27,548 nt of DNA from JALCLA01 sp965653565 (GCA_965653565.1 CBFHAI010000061.1:1-27548), one strand, 5' to 3'; shown: positions 7,756-16,863, counted from the first letter of the stretch. The notes: generated by a model from the sequence alone, not told the origin. Numbers and translations are program-made.

Positions 7756-7786
7756 AAAAAAGCAGGCCACCTTAGGGCGGCGCTGC
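7756..7786 (-). terminator. Probable intrinsic terminator after the methyltransferase gene
   Basis: Read on the minus strand, GCAG (7786-7783) pairs with CTGC (7765-7762) and the inner GC-rich bases pair imperfectly with bulges; the stem is directly followed by a run of six T (plus-strand A6 at 7756-7761). It lies between the end of the TrmH gene (7807) and the start of the peptidase gene (7747). Confidence 0.5.
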
Positions 7787-7806
7787 GGTCCGTGCAACCT
7801 TGCGCC

Positions 7807-8760
7807 TCAGCCGACGTGCCGGCGCCAGCATTCTCCGAGCACCACGCCGACGGCGTTGGCGATATTGAGGCTTTCCACGCGGCCGCTGCCCGGGATGCTG
7901 AGCTTGAGCGCGCTGGCGCCGACCAGCGCCGGCTGCATGCCGGGCCCTTCGGCGCCGAACACGAGCACCAGACGCTCGGGCAATTGCGCGGCGTAGATCG
8001 ATTCGCCGCCGCGCGGCAAGGTGGCCGCCAGCGTGAAGCCGGCCTTCTGCAGCTGCCGCACGGCGCCGTCGATCGATTCGAGCTGCACCACCGGCACCAC
8101 TTCCGCGCCGCCCTCGGCGATGCGCGATGCGGCGCCGGAAAGCGTGAGCGTCGAACCCGGCGGCAACAACACGCCGCCGACGCCGAAGTGCGCGGCACTG
8201 CGCAGCACCGCGCCGAAATTGTGCGGATTGCCGACGCCATCGAGCCACAACAAAACCTGCAGGCCATCGGACAACGACGCCAGCAACTGCGGCAGGGTCG
8301 GCTGCGCGCGCCGCTGCATCTCGAACACCACGCCTTCGTGATGCGACGACGACGCCAGCTTGCTCAGGTCTTCCTCGGCCACCACGCGATAGCCGAGCCG
8401 ATGCTTGACGCACCAGGCCAGCACATCGCGCAGCGCGCCGATGCGCGCTTCGGACAAATACACTTTGCGCAGATCGTCCGGCCGCTCGGCGAAGGCGGCG
8501 ACGCAGGCATTCAGGCCATACAGACGCACCTCGGCCGGATTGCGGTTGACGTGCTGCAACGCGCTCGGTGCGTCCGCCGTTTCCACGACAGGCGGCTGCG
8601 GCCGCGGCGATTGCGGACGCGCCGGACGATCCTCGCGCGGCCTGCGTTCGGCATCGCCGGGCTTGCGCTCGCGCGGGGCGTCGCGCCCGCGCGCAGCGCG
8701 ATCCTGCGGCGGCCGGCCGCGTCCCGGTCCCTTGTACGGATTGTCCGGTCCGCCGCTCAT
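7807..8760 (-). CDS. TrmH/SpoU-family RNA 2'-O-methyltransferase
   Basis: A 317-residue SPOUT methyltransferase that uses S-adenosylmethionine to methylate a ribose 2'-OH in tRNA or rRNA. The three SpoU motifs are present: motif 1 GVGNPHNFGAVLRSA (about 175-189; catalytic R187), motif 2 LVLVFGAEGPGM (264-275) and motif 3 LSIPGSGRVESLNIANAVG (287-305), which form the trefoil knot. A substrate-binding domain spans about 78-150. The first 65 residues are a disordered R/P/D-rich tail, as in the E. coli YfiF-like subgroup rather than compact RlmB/TrmH. Its ATG overlaps the TGA of the efflux-pump gene (ATGA). The target nucleotide is not deducible. Confidence 0.9.
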   Translation of the reverse strand: MSGGPDNPYKGPGRGRPPQDRAARGRDAPRERKPGDAERRPREDRPARPQSPRPQPPVVETADAPSALQHVNRNPAEVRLYGLNACVAAFAERPDDLRKVYLSEARIGALRDVLAWCVKHRLGYRVVAEEDLSKLASSSHHEGVVFEMQRRAQPTLPQLLASLSDGLQVLLWLDGVGNPHNFGAVLRSAAHFGVGGVLLPPGSTLTLSGAASRIAEGGAEVVPVVQLESIDGAVRQLQKAGFTLAATLPRGGESIYAAQLPERLVLVFGAEGPGMQPALVGASALKLSIPGSGRVESLNIANAVGVVLGECWRRHVG

Positions 8761-11700
8761 CCGCGGGCCGCCACGGGCGCTTGATCCTGCACGTCGGGGG
8801 TTTCCTCATCCAGTCGCTGCAATTCGTGCGCGAGTGCCTCGGGCGAGCGCGTGTAAGGCGCCAGCAGGCGGTAGAACGCCGGCACCACGAACAGTGACAG
8901 CAGCGTGGAGAATGCCACACCGAAGATCACCACCACGCCGATCGTGGCACGGCTGGCCGAGCCCGGTCCGCCGTCGAGCACCAGCGGTACCGCGCCCATG
9001 ATGGTGGCGATCGAGGTCATCAGGATCGGCCGCAGCCGCACCGAGGCGGCTTCGACGATGGCCTCGTCGACGCTGCGGCCTTCGTCGCGCAACTGATTGG
9101 CGAATTCGACGATCAGGATGCCGTTCTTCGCCGCCAGCCCCACCAGCATCACGATGCCGATCTGGCTGAAGAGATTCACCGAGCCGCCCGACAGCCACAA
9201 CCCGATCAGCGCGCCGAGCACGCCGAGCGGCACCGTGAGCATGATCACCAGCGGATGCACGAAGCTTTCGAACTGCGCGGCGAGCACCAGATAGACGATC
9301 AGCAGCGCCATCGCAAAAGTGAACATCGCCGACGAACCGGCCGACTGGTATTCGCGCGATTCGCCCTTGAAATCGAGCTGCGCGTAATCGGGCAATTCCT
9401 CTTCGGCGACCTGTTGCACCCACTTCAACGCATCGCCCAGCGTGTAGCCGGGTGCAAGCGCGCCGGAAATGGTGATCGCGCGCAGCCGGTTGAAGCGGTT
9501 GAAGGTGCCCGGCTCGGCCAGTTCGCTCAGTGTGACGACGCTCGACAGCGGCACCAGATCGCCGGAACGCGCACGCACGTAGAGGTTTTGCAGATCGGTG
9601 GTGGTGGACCGGTCGCTGGCCTGCGCCTGCAGGATCACGTCGTATTCCTGGCCGTCCTGCACATAGGTCGTGACGCGGCGCGAGCCCATCATGGTTTCGA
9701 GCGTGCGGCCGATGTCCTGCACCGGCACGCCCAGGTCGGCGGCGCGGCTGCGATCGATCTGCACGCGCAGCTGCGGCCGCGTTTCCTTGTAGTCGGAATC
9801 GGCGCCGAAGATGCCGGGATTGGCCTCGATGCGCGCCATCAGGCGGTCGCGCCATTGCGCCAGTTCGACGTAGTCGGGCCCGCCCAGCACCACCTGGAAC
9901 GGCTGGCCGCGACTGCGCGTCAGGCCGGTGCGAACCTGCGGCACGGCGCGCACCGACGGCAGCTTCGCCAGATCGCCGCGCACCTTTTCCACCACTTCGG
10001 CGGTGCTGATGTCGCGCTTGTCCCAATCGTGCAGGAATACGATCACCTGGCCGGTGTGCATTTCCTCGCTCGCGCCGAAGCCGCCCGGCACGCGCGTGTT
10101 GGCACGTTGCAGCGGCTTGCCGTCGCCGAGGTATTTCGCCATCACCTGCTCGACCTGCTGCATCTGCGCCACGGTGTAATCGAAACCGGCGCCTTCCGGC
10201 CCCTGCACCATCACGAAGAAATTGCCGCGATCTTCCGGCGGCACCAGTTCGCTCGGCACGCCGCGGAACAGCAGCACGCTCACCGCCAGCGCGGCGATCA
10301 TCAGCATGCCGAACAGCAGCGGATGACGGATGCTGCGCTGCACCTGGGTGCGATAACCGGCCGTCACGCGATCGAGGCTGCGATTGATCCAGCGATTGAA
10401 GCCGCGCGGTTCGGTGTGCGCGCGCACCAGCTTGGACGACATCATCGGCGTCAGCGTCAGCGCGACGAAAGCGGAGATCCCCACCGCGCTGGCAAGCGTC
10501 ACCGACAATTCGCGGAACAGCCGTCCGGTGTTGCCTTCCATCACGCCGACCGCGAGGAAAACGGCGACCAGCACCGCGGTGGTCGCGATGACGGCGAAGG
10601 CGACCTGGCGCGTGCCGCGCGCCGCGGCGACCAGCGGCGGTTCGCCCAGATCGGCGCGGCGCTGGATGTTTTCCAGCACCACGATCGCATCGTCCACCAC
10701 CAGTCCGATGCACAACACCAGGGCCAGCAACGTCAGCAGATTGATGCTGAATCCGAACGCCCACAGCGCGATGAAGGCGGCCACCATGCAGACCGGCACC
10801 GTCACCGCCGGAATCAGCGCGGCGCGCGCGCTGCCGAGGAACAGGTAGATTACGATCAGCACCAGGCCCACCGCTTCGAGCAGCGTCATGTAGACGCGAT
10901 CGACCGAAGCTTCGATGAACACCGTGCTGTCGAAGGCGACGAAGATGCGGGTGCCGTCGGGCAGCGATTGCTGGATGCGTTCGGCTTCGGCGCGCACCGC
11001 GCGCGCCACGTCGAGCGCGTTGGCGGTCGAGGTTTTCACCACGCCCAGGCCGATATTGTTTTCGCCGTTGCTGCGGAAATACGCGCGGCGCTCGGCCGAC
11101 GCGCGTTCGACCCGCGCCACGTCGCCCAGCCGCACCAGATAGCCGTCGTCGCCCTTGCTCAGTACCAGCTTGGCGAAATCTTCCGGCGCCACGTAGCCGC
11201 GCTGCACGCGCAGGGTGAAATCGCGGGTCTGCGATTCGATGCGGCCGGCCGGCAGCTCGACGTTTTCGCGCTGCAGCGCCTGTTCGACATCGGCCACGGT
11301 GAGGCCGCGCGCAGCCAGCGCTTCGCGATCGAGCCAGATCCGCATCGCATAGCGCTGCTCGCCGCCGATGCGCACCTGCGCCACGCCGTCGATCGCGGAA
11401 AGCCGATCGACGATGTAGCGATCGGCGTAATCGGTCAGTTCGAGCGCATCGCGATTCGACGAGCTCATATTGAGCCAGATCACGACCTCGGCATCGCTTT
11501 CGACCTTCTCGATCTGCGGCGCGTCGGCTTCTTCCGGAATGCGATCGAGCACGCGGCTCACGGCATCGCGCACATCATTCGCGGCGGCCTCGATTTCGCG
11601 CGACGCCGAGAACTCGATGCTGATGCTCGAACGCCCGTTCGCACTGCGCGATTCGAGCGTTTCGACGCCTTCGATGCCGCTCACCGCATCTTCCAGGATC

Positions 11701-11894
11701 TGCGTGACGCGTGTTTCCACCACGGCGGCCGACGCACCCGGATAATTCACCTGCACCGACACCACCGGCGGATCGATCGCCGGCAATTCGCGCAAGGTCA
11801 AGCGCGTGTAGGCGATCACGCCGAGCGTGATCAGCAGCAGGCTCATCACGGTGGCGAACACCGGCCGCTTGATCGACAGATCGGACAGGCTCAT
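8757..11894 (-). CDS. RND-family multidrug efflux pump, inner-membrane subunit
   Basis: A 1045-residue proton-driven transporter of the HAE1/AcrB group that exports hydrophobic or amphipathic compounds. It has the duplicated RND layout: TM1 after MSLSDLSIKRPVFATVMS, a first porter domain, TM2-TM6 with D401-D402 in GLVVDDAIVVLENI (the proton-relay aspartates of AcrB TM4), a second porter domain, and K923 in GLAAKNGILIVEFANQL (equivalent to the TM10 lysine). The chosen ATG at 11894 matches the family N-terminus; the frame is open 17 codons further into the adaptor gene. It starts seven bases after the adaptor's TGA, whose TGAGG context can serve as ribosome site. Substrates are unknown; no outer-membrane channel is encoded here. 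Confidence 0.96.
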   Translation of the reverse strand: MSLSDLSIKRPVFATVMSLLLITLGVIAYTRLTLRELPAIDPPVVSVQVNYPGASAAVVETRVTQILEDAVSGIEGVETLESRSANGRSSISIEFSASREIEAAANDVRDAVSRVLDRIPEEADAPQIEKVESDAEVVIWLNMSSSNRDALELTDYADRYIVDRLSAIDGVAQVRIGGEQRYAMRIWLDREALAARGLTVADVEQALQRENVELPAGRIESQTRDFTLRVQRGYVAPEDFAKLVLSKGDDGYLVRLGDVARVERASAERRAYFRSNGENNIGLGVVKTSTANALDVARAVRAEAERIQQSLPDGTRIFVAFDSTVFIEASVDRVYMTLLEAVGLVLIVIYLFLGSARAALIPAVTVPVCMVAAFIALWAFGFSINLLTLLALVLCIGLVVDDAIVVLENIQRRADLGEPPLVAAARGTRQVAFAVIATTAVLVAVFLAVGVMEGNTGRLFRELSVTLASAVGISAFVALTLTPMMSSKLVRAHTEPRGFNRWINRSLDRVTAGYRTQVQRSIRHPLLFGMLMIAALAVSVLLFRGVPSELVPPEDRGNFFVMVQGPEGAGFDYTVAQMQQVEQVMAKYLGDGKPLQRANTRVPGGFGASEEMHTGQVIVFLHDWDKRDISTAEVVEKVRGDLAKLPSVRAVPQVRTGLTRSRGQPFQVVLGGPDYVELAQWRDRLMARIEANPGIFGADSDYKETRPQLRVQIDRSRAADLGVPVQDIGRTLETMMGSRRVTTYVQDGQEYDVILQAQASDRSTTTDLQNLYVRARSGDLVPLSSVVTLSELAEPGTFNRFNRLRAITISGALAPGYTLGDALKWVQQVAEEELPDYAQLDFKGESREYQSAGSSAMFTFAMALLIVYLVLAAQFESFVHPLVIMLTVPLGVLGALIGLWLSGGSVNLFSQIGIVMLVGLAAKNGILIVEFANQLRDEGRSVDEAIVEAASVRLRPILMTSIATIMGAVPLVLDGGPGSASRATIGVVVIFGVAFSTLLSLFVVPAFYRLLAPYTRSPEALAHELQRLDEETPDVQDQAPVAARG

Positions 11895-11901
11895 CGCGGC
11901 C

Positions 11902-12975
11902 TCACTGCGCGGCGGTTGCCGCAGGGGCGGCGGCGGTGTCGGCAATCACCGTGCCGCTGCGCACTTTGACGGTGCCTTCGACCACGATGCGATCGCCGGC
12001 CGCCAGTCCCTGCACGATTTCCACTTCGCCGCGGCGGCGTGCGCCGGTCTGCACTTCCACCTGCTCGGCCTTGTCGTCGGCGCCGACGCGGTAGACGTAG
12101 GCCTTGCTGCCGACCTGCGTCACCGCGATTTCCGGAATCACCAGCGCCGTGCGCTCGGGCTTGAACAGCCGCACGGTGAGCAGCATGCCGGGACGCAGTT
12201 GCGCCTCCGGATTGGGAATGTCGGCGCGCACGGTGACGGCGCGGGTGACCGGATCGACGCGCGAATCGACCGCGCGCACGATGCCCTCGAAGTCGCGCTC
12301 AGGCCAGGCCGCACTGCGCGCGGCGATGCGCAGGCCCGGCGTCACCGATCCCAGGAAACCTTCCGGTATCGGGAAATCAAGCTTGATGGTGCGGATGTCG
12401 TCGAGCGTCGCGATCGCCGTGCCTGGCGTGACCAGCGTGCCGGGGCTAACCTGGCGAAAACCGAGCACGCCATCGAACGGCGCGGTGATCACGCGATCCG
12501 ACAGCCGCGCGCGGATCGTATCCATGCGCGCCTTGGCGGCATCGCGCGCCGCGACCTGCGCATCGAGCTGGCTGCGCGCGATCGTGCCCTGCTTGACCAG
12601 CTCCGACTGCCGCTCGAATTGCTGGTTGGCTTCCTTGAATGCAGCGCGTTCCTCTTCCAGCTGCGCCACTTCGGCGCGCCCCGACAGATCGACCAGCACC
12701 TGGCCGGCTTCGGCGAAATCGCCGTCCTCGAAATTCACCCGTTCGACGGTTTCGGTGACCTTCGCCGTCAAGGTCACCGATTCGTTCGCCTGCGCGGTAC
12801 CGAGCGCTTCGATCGCATCGCTCCACGGCGCTTGCGCCACCAGCGCCGTCGTCACCACCACCGGCGGCGCGCTGCGGGCGCCCGCGGTGTCCGCAGCTTT
12901 ATCGCCGCAACCGGCAAGCATCAGCAGCAGCGACAGCGAACCGGTGAGCCATCGGAAGGGCGAGCGATCGGACAT
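11902..12975 (-). CDS. RND efflux periplasmic adaptor (membrane fusion) lipoprotein
   Basis: A 357-residue adaptor that links the inner-membrane pump to an outer-membrane channel. The N-terminus LSLLLMLAGC gives a lipobox with C23 as the predicted lipidated residue. Domains in order: beta-barrel and lipoyl halves (about 45-95), a short alpha-hairpin rich in E/Q/A (about 100-160), the second lipoyl half (RVITAPFDGVLGFRQVSPG, about 160-180), beta-barrel and membrane-proximal regions to the end. Start ATG 12975 was chosen because the lipoprotein signal begins there; the frame runs 26 codons further without conservation. It is the first gene of the adaptor-pump-methyltransferase operon; no TetR- or LysR-type regulator lies beside it. 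Confidence 0.94.
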   Translation of the reverse strand: MSDRSPFRWLTGSLSLLLMLAGCGDKAADTAGARSAPPVVVTTALVAQAPWSDAIEALGTAQANESVTLTAKVTETVERVNFEDGDFAEAGQVLVDLSGRAEVAQLEEERAAFKEANQQFERQSELVKQGTIARSQLDAQVAARDAAKARMDTIRARLSDRVITAPFDGVLGFRQVSPGTLVTPGTAIATLDDIRTIKLDFPIPEGFLGSVTPGLRIAARSAAWPERDFEGIVRAVDSRVDPVTRAVTVRADIPNPEAQLRPGMLLTVRLFKPERTALVIPEIAVTQVGSKAYVYRVGADDKAEQVEVQTGARRRGEVEIVQGLAAGDRIVVEGTVKVRSGTVIADTAAAPAATAAQ

Positions 12976-13366
12976 GCCTCGAAAACGCCTGCGGAGTCGG
13001 TGGGATCGACATTGTAGGACGAGGCCGTGACCGGCGAGTGCAGACCGGCGCACGGTGGTGCGGCAAGCAACGGTTGGGCGCGGCGGGGGAACGGGTTGGC
13101 GCGTTCTCGGGGTAGAGCAGGGGTTAGGGATGAGTAGTTAGGGCGCGCTGCACAGCGACCGAGGCGGCGTGGGGGCCATCGAAAAACCTCAGAGCCTTTT
13201 CCTGGGCGCGTGGCGAAGCTCGCTACAGCGCGCCCTAACCACTCACCCCTAACCCCTGCTCCACATGCACCGCACGCATGACCGCATAACCCCTGATCCT
13301 TTCCGGCCACCCCGGCGGCGTCCCTAGGATGCAATCCACGTCCTCCCCGCGAATGGGAACCCAAGT
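12976..13366. other. Divergent intergenic region between the efflux and cys operons
   Basis: This 391-bp gap must hold the promoters for the adaptor gene (minus) and cysJ (plus). Its main feature is the inverted repeat at 13115-13261, which leaves roughly 140 bp on the adaptor side and 105 bp on the cysJ side. A weak -10-like TAGGAT lies at 13325-13330, some 37 bases before the cysJ start, with no good -35. No small ORF, RNA gene or recognisable CysB site can be supported. Confidence 0.5.
13115..13261. repeat. Long-armed intergenic inverted repeat (34 of 36 bp)
   Basis: The left arm 13115-13150 and right arm 13226-13261 are 36 bases each and reverse-complementary at 34 positions; the mismatches are at 13130 and 13136. 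The arms contain near-heptameric GGGGTTAG/GTTAGGG units and end in GGGCGCGCTG. The 75-base spacer includes GTGGCGAAGCTCGCTACAG, itself partly palindromic. The element lies between two divergent operons. Its architecture resembles the element at 23923-24017, suggesting a family of non-coding elements such as a MITE or REP-type hairpin. Confidence 0.8.
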
Positions 13367-15172
13367 TTGTCCGCCCAATTGCTGCCGTTGCCCGCCCCCG
13401 CCCTCACCGAAGAACATTCGGCGCTGCTGGCGCGGCTGGTCGAAGGACTCGATTCGGGTTCGCTGTGGTGGCTTTCCGGCTACACCGCGGCGCTGGCGCA
13501 GGGTCGCGGCCAGGCTTTGCCGGCGCGCGCGATCGCACCGGCGCAGGACGCCGCCGCCCGCCTCACCATCGTCTACGGCAGCCAGACCGGCAATGCGCGG
13601 CGCGTGGCCGAGCAATTGGCGCGCGATGTCGAACACAGCGGACTGAGCGTGCGGCTGTCGCGCGCCGATGCTTACCCGACGCGCGAACTGGCCGCCGAGC
13701 GGTTGCTCTATGTCGTGATCAGCACGCAGGGCGACGGCGATCCGCCGGATGACGCTCGCGCGCTGGTCGAATTCCTCGCCGGCAAACGCGCGCCGAAGCT
13801 GCCGGAGCTGAAATACGCCGTGCTCGGCCTCGGCGATTCGAGTTATCCGCTGTTCTGCGCGATCGGCCGGCAACTCGATGCTCGGCTTGCCGAACTCGGT
13901 GCGCAACGCCTGTTCGCGGCGGGCGAAGCCGATGTCGATGTCGAGCGCATCGCCACGCCATGGCGCACGCAGGCGCTCGCCGCGGCGCTCGACGCGCTGA
14001 AAACCAATACACCGCTCGCCACCGTCACGCCGCTGCGGCCGAACGTTCCCGCCGCATCGGTCTGGACCCGCGACCGCCCCTTCGCCGCCGAGCTGCTGCT
14101 CAACCAGCGCATCACGGCTTCGGGTGGACGCAAGGACGTGCGCCACATCGAGCTTTCGCTCGCCGGCTCCGGGCTCACCTACGCACCGGGCGACGCGCTC
14201 GGCGTGTGGCATCGCAATCCGTCGCCGCTGATCGCCGCGGTGCTCGAAGCCACCGGTCTTGCCGCGGAGGCGACCGCCACGTTCGAAGGCGAAACGCTGC
14301 CGCTGCGCGACTGGCTGTCGACGCGGCGCGAACTCACGCGCCTGTCGCGGCCATTCCTCGCCGCGCACGCCGCGGTCGCCGAAGCGGCCGAACTCAATCG
14401 TCTGCTCGCGCCGGCCCAGCAGACCGAATTCGCTGAGCTGCTCGCCACCCATCAGCTGATCGACGTGCTGCGCCGCTGGCCGACGCCATGGAACGGCGAC
14501 GAACTCGTCGCCGCGCTGCGCCCGCTGACACCGCGCCTCTACTCGATCTCATCGAGCCAGAAAGCGGTCGGCGACGAAGTGCATCTGACTGTCGACGTGC
14601 TCGACTACGACGCCTTCGGCGAACCGCATACCGGCGCCGCCTCGCGCTTCCTCGCCGATCTCGGCGATGCGGCCACCGTGCCCGTCTACATCGAACACAA
14701 CGAACGCTTCCGCCTGCCGGCCGACGGCGCGCGCGACGTGATTCTGATCGGCCCGGGCACCGGTGTCGCGCCGTTCCGCGCCTTCGTGCAGGAACGCGCC
14801 GCCAGCGCTGCGAGCGGCCGCAACTGGCTGTTCTTCGGCAACCCACATTTCCGCAGCGACTTCCTCTACCAGCTCGAGTGGCAGGCGGCGCTGAAGGATG
14901 GCTTGCTGGATGAACTCGACCTCGCGTTCTCGCGCGACGGCGCGCAGAAAATCTATGTGCAGCACCGGCTCGCGCAGCGCGCCGCGCAGGTCTACGCCTG
15001 GCTCGAAAGCGGCGCGCATCTGTACGTCTGCGGCGCGATCGCGATGGGCAAGGACGTGCATGCGGCGCTGCGTGCGATCGTCGCCGAACAACGCGGCGTC
15101 GACGCCGGCACCGCCGAAGACTGGCTGCGCGATCTGCAACAGCAGGGGCGTTACGCCCGGGACGTTTACTGA
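13367..15172 (+). CDS. cysJ: Sulfite reductase [NADPH] flavoprotein alpha subunit
   Basis: A 601-residue diflavin reductase that passes electrons from NADPH via FAD and FMN to the CysI hemoprotein. Order: flavodoxin domain with phosphate loop YGSQTGNA (about 70-77) and STQGDGDPPDD; FAD domain with the RLYS motif (390-393) and AASRFL; NADPH domain with GPGTGVAPFR (462-471), YVCG and the terminal YARDVY, like the E. coli CysJ C-terminus. Usual length is 599. The start is TTG at 13367: the following SAQLLPLP...LVEGL...WLSGY aligns with the CysJ N-terminus and no in-frame ATG/GTG precedes it. Its TGA overlaps the cysI ATG by one base, the first gene of a three-gene operon. Confidence 0.96.
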   Translation: MSAQLLPLPAPALTEEHSALLARLVEGLDSGSLWWLSGYTAALAQGRGQALPARAIAPAQDAAARLTIVYGSQTGNARRVAEQLARDVEHSGLSVRLSRADAYPTRELAAERLLYVVISTQGDGDPPDDARALVEFLAGKRAPKLPELKYAVLGLGDSSYPLFCAIGRQLDARLAELGAQRLFAAGEADVDVERIATPWRTQALAAALDALKTNTPLATVTPLRPNVPAASVWTRDRPFAAELLLNQRITASGGRKDVRHIELSLAGSGLTYAPGDALGVWHRNPSPLIAAVLEATGLAAEATATFEGETLPLRDWLSTRRELTRLSRPFLAAHAAVAEAAELNRLLAPAQQTEFAELLATHQLIDVLRRWPTPWNGDELVAALRPLTPRLYSISSSQKAVGDEVHLTVDVLDYDAFGEPHTGAASRFLADLGDAATVPVYIEHNERFRLPADGARDVILIGPGTGVAPFRAFVQERAASAASGRNWLFFGNPHFRSDFLYQLEWQAALKDGLLDELDLAFSRDGAQKIYVQHRLAQRAAQVYAWLESGAHLYVCGAIAMGKDVHAALRAIVAEQRGVDAGTAEDWLRDLQQQGRYARDVY

Positions 15173-16863
15173 TGTCCGCCCATTCGGTCGAAGACATCAA
15201 GCGCGAAAGCGCGCGCCTGCGCGGCTCGCTGCTGCAAAGCCTGGCCGATCCGGTGACGGGCGCACTGCGTGAATCCGACCAGACGCTGATCAAGTATCAC
15301 GGCAGCTACCAGCAGGACGACCGCGACCTGCGCGACGAACGCCGCCGCCAGAAACTCGAACCCGCGTTCCAGTTCATGATCCGCACGCGCACCCCCGGCG
15401 GCGTGGTGACGCCGGCACAGTGGCTGCAGTTCGACGCCATCGCCACGCGCTACGCCAACGATTCGCTGCGCCTCACCACGCGCCAGGCTTTCCAGTTCCA
15501 CGGCGTGATCAAGACCGAACTGAAGCCGACGATGCAGGCGATCAACGCCGCGCTCATCGATACGCTGGCGGCCTGCGGCGACGTCAATCGCAATGTGATG
15601 GTGGCGGCCAATCCGCTGCAATCGAGCCTGCACGCGACCTTGTACACGCATGCGGCCGCGCTGTCGGAACATTTCCTGCCCAATACGCGCGCCTATCACG
15701 AGATCTGGCTCGACGGCGAAAAACTCGACGGCAGCGGCGAGGAAGACGAACCGATCTACGGCACGACCTACCTGCCGCGCAAGTTCAAGACCGCGTTCGC
15801 GCTGCCGCCGATCAACGATGTCGATGTCTTCGCCAACGACCTGGGTTACATCGGCATCGTCGAAGACGGTGTGCTGGTCGGCTACAACGTCACCGTCGGT
15901 GGCGGCATGGGCGCCACCCACGGCGATGCCGAAACCTACCCGCGGCTGGCCGATGTGCTGGGCTTCGTCACGCCGCAGCAAGTGATCGCTATCGGCGAAG
16001 CGGTGGTCACGACGCAGCGCGATTTCGGCAATCGAGCCGTGCGCAAACGGGCGCGACTGAAGTACACGATCGACGATCGCGGACTCGAATGGTTCCGCGG
16101 CGAGGTCGAGCGGCGCGCAGGCTTTGCGCTCGGCGCGCCGCGCGCGTTCGCGTTCGAACACAGCGGCGATCGCTACGGCTGGGTCGAAGGCGAGGACGGG
16201 CGCTGGCATCTGACCTTGCACGTGGTGGCGGGCCGTATCGCCGATCGCGAAGGCGCGCCGCATCTGACCGGCCTGCGTGAGATCGCGCGCGTGCATCGCG
16301 GCGAGTTCCGCCTCACGCCGAACCAGAACCTCGTCATCGCCGGCGTGCCGGCCGCACAGCGCGACCAGATCGATGCCCTGGTGCGCGGCCACGGGCTCGA
16401 TCTGCACACGCGCGGCACGGCGCTCGCGCGCGGTGCGCTGGCCTGCGTCGCGCTGCCGACCTGCGGCCTGGCGATGGCCGAAGCCGAACGCTATCTGCCG
16501 GAATTCACCGCCAGACTCGAGCCCTTGCTCGTCAAATACGGCCTGGCCGACGAGCCCATCGTGTTGCGCCTGTCCGGCTGCCCGAACGGCTGCTCCCGGC
16601 CCTATCTGGGCGAGATCGCGCTGGTCGGCAAGGCGCCCGGCCGCTACAACCTGATGCTGGGCGCCGATCATCTGGGCGAACGCCTGAATATTCTTTATCG
16701 CGAAAACATCGACGAAACCGCGATCTTCGCTGCACTCGACCCGCTGTTTTCGCGCTACGCCGGCGAACGTTCGCCGGCAGAAGGTTTTGGAAATTTCCTG
16801 GTGCGCGCGGGTGTGGTCAGCCCGCCGCCGTCCAAACGTATCCCCCTGGAGTTGCAAGCATGA
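15172..16863 (+). CDS. cysI: Sulfite reductase [NADPH] hemoprotein beta subunit
   Basis: A 563-residue siroheme and [4Fe-4S] enzyme that reduces sulfite to sulfide by six electrons. The four cluster/siroheme cysteines are visible: C425 and C431 in ACVALPTC, C470 and C474 in LSGCPNGC. N-terminal DQTLIKYHGSYQQDDRD and the two siroheme-binding half-domains (LRLTTRQAFQFHG; FRLTPNQNLVIAG) are typical of CysI. Length is close to the E. coli protein (570). It overlaps cysJ by one base and cysH by four (ATGA), so the three should be translated in step. Siroheme synthase (cysG) is not in the window. Confidence 0.97.
   Translation: MSAHSVEDIKRESARLRGSLLQSLADPVTGALRESDQTLIKYHGSYQQDDRDLRDERRRQKLEPAFQFMIRTRTPGGVVTPAQWLQFDAIATRYANDSLRLTTRQAFQFHGVIKTELKPTMQAINAALIDTLAACGDVNRNVMVAANPLQSSLHATLYTHAAALSEHFLPNTRAYHEIWLDGEKLDGSGEEDEPIYGTTYLPRKFKTAFALPPINDVDVFANDLGYIGIVEDGVLVGYNVTVGGGMGATHGDAETYPRLADVLGFVTPQQVIAIGEAVVTTQRDFGNRAVRKRARLKYTIDDRGLEWFRGEVERRAGFALGAPRAFAFEHSGDRYGWVEGEDGRWHLTLHVVAGRIADREGAPHLTGLREIARVHRGEFRLTPNQNLVIAGVPAAQRDQIDALVRGHGLDLHTRGTALARGALACVALPTCGLAMAEAERYLPEFTARLEPLLVKYGLADEPIVLRLSGCPNGCSRPYLGEIALVGKAPGRYNLMLGADHLGERLNILYRENIDETAIFAALDPLFSRYAGERSPAEGFGNFLVRAGVVSPPPSKRIPLELQA

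Noticed and set aside
6203..7756. Plus-strand ORF of 517 codons over the HExxH peptidase
   Set aside because: Shadow frame; the opposite strand has signal peptide and zinc motif.
9255..11969. A 904-codon plus-strand ORF opposite the RND pump
   Set aside because: It is antisense to a fully conserved efflux gene; its H/R/Q/D-rich, low-hydrophobicity composition is what GC-rich codon bias produces on the opposite strand.
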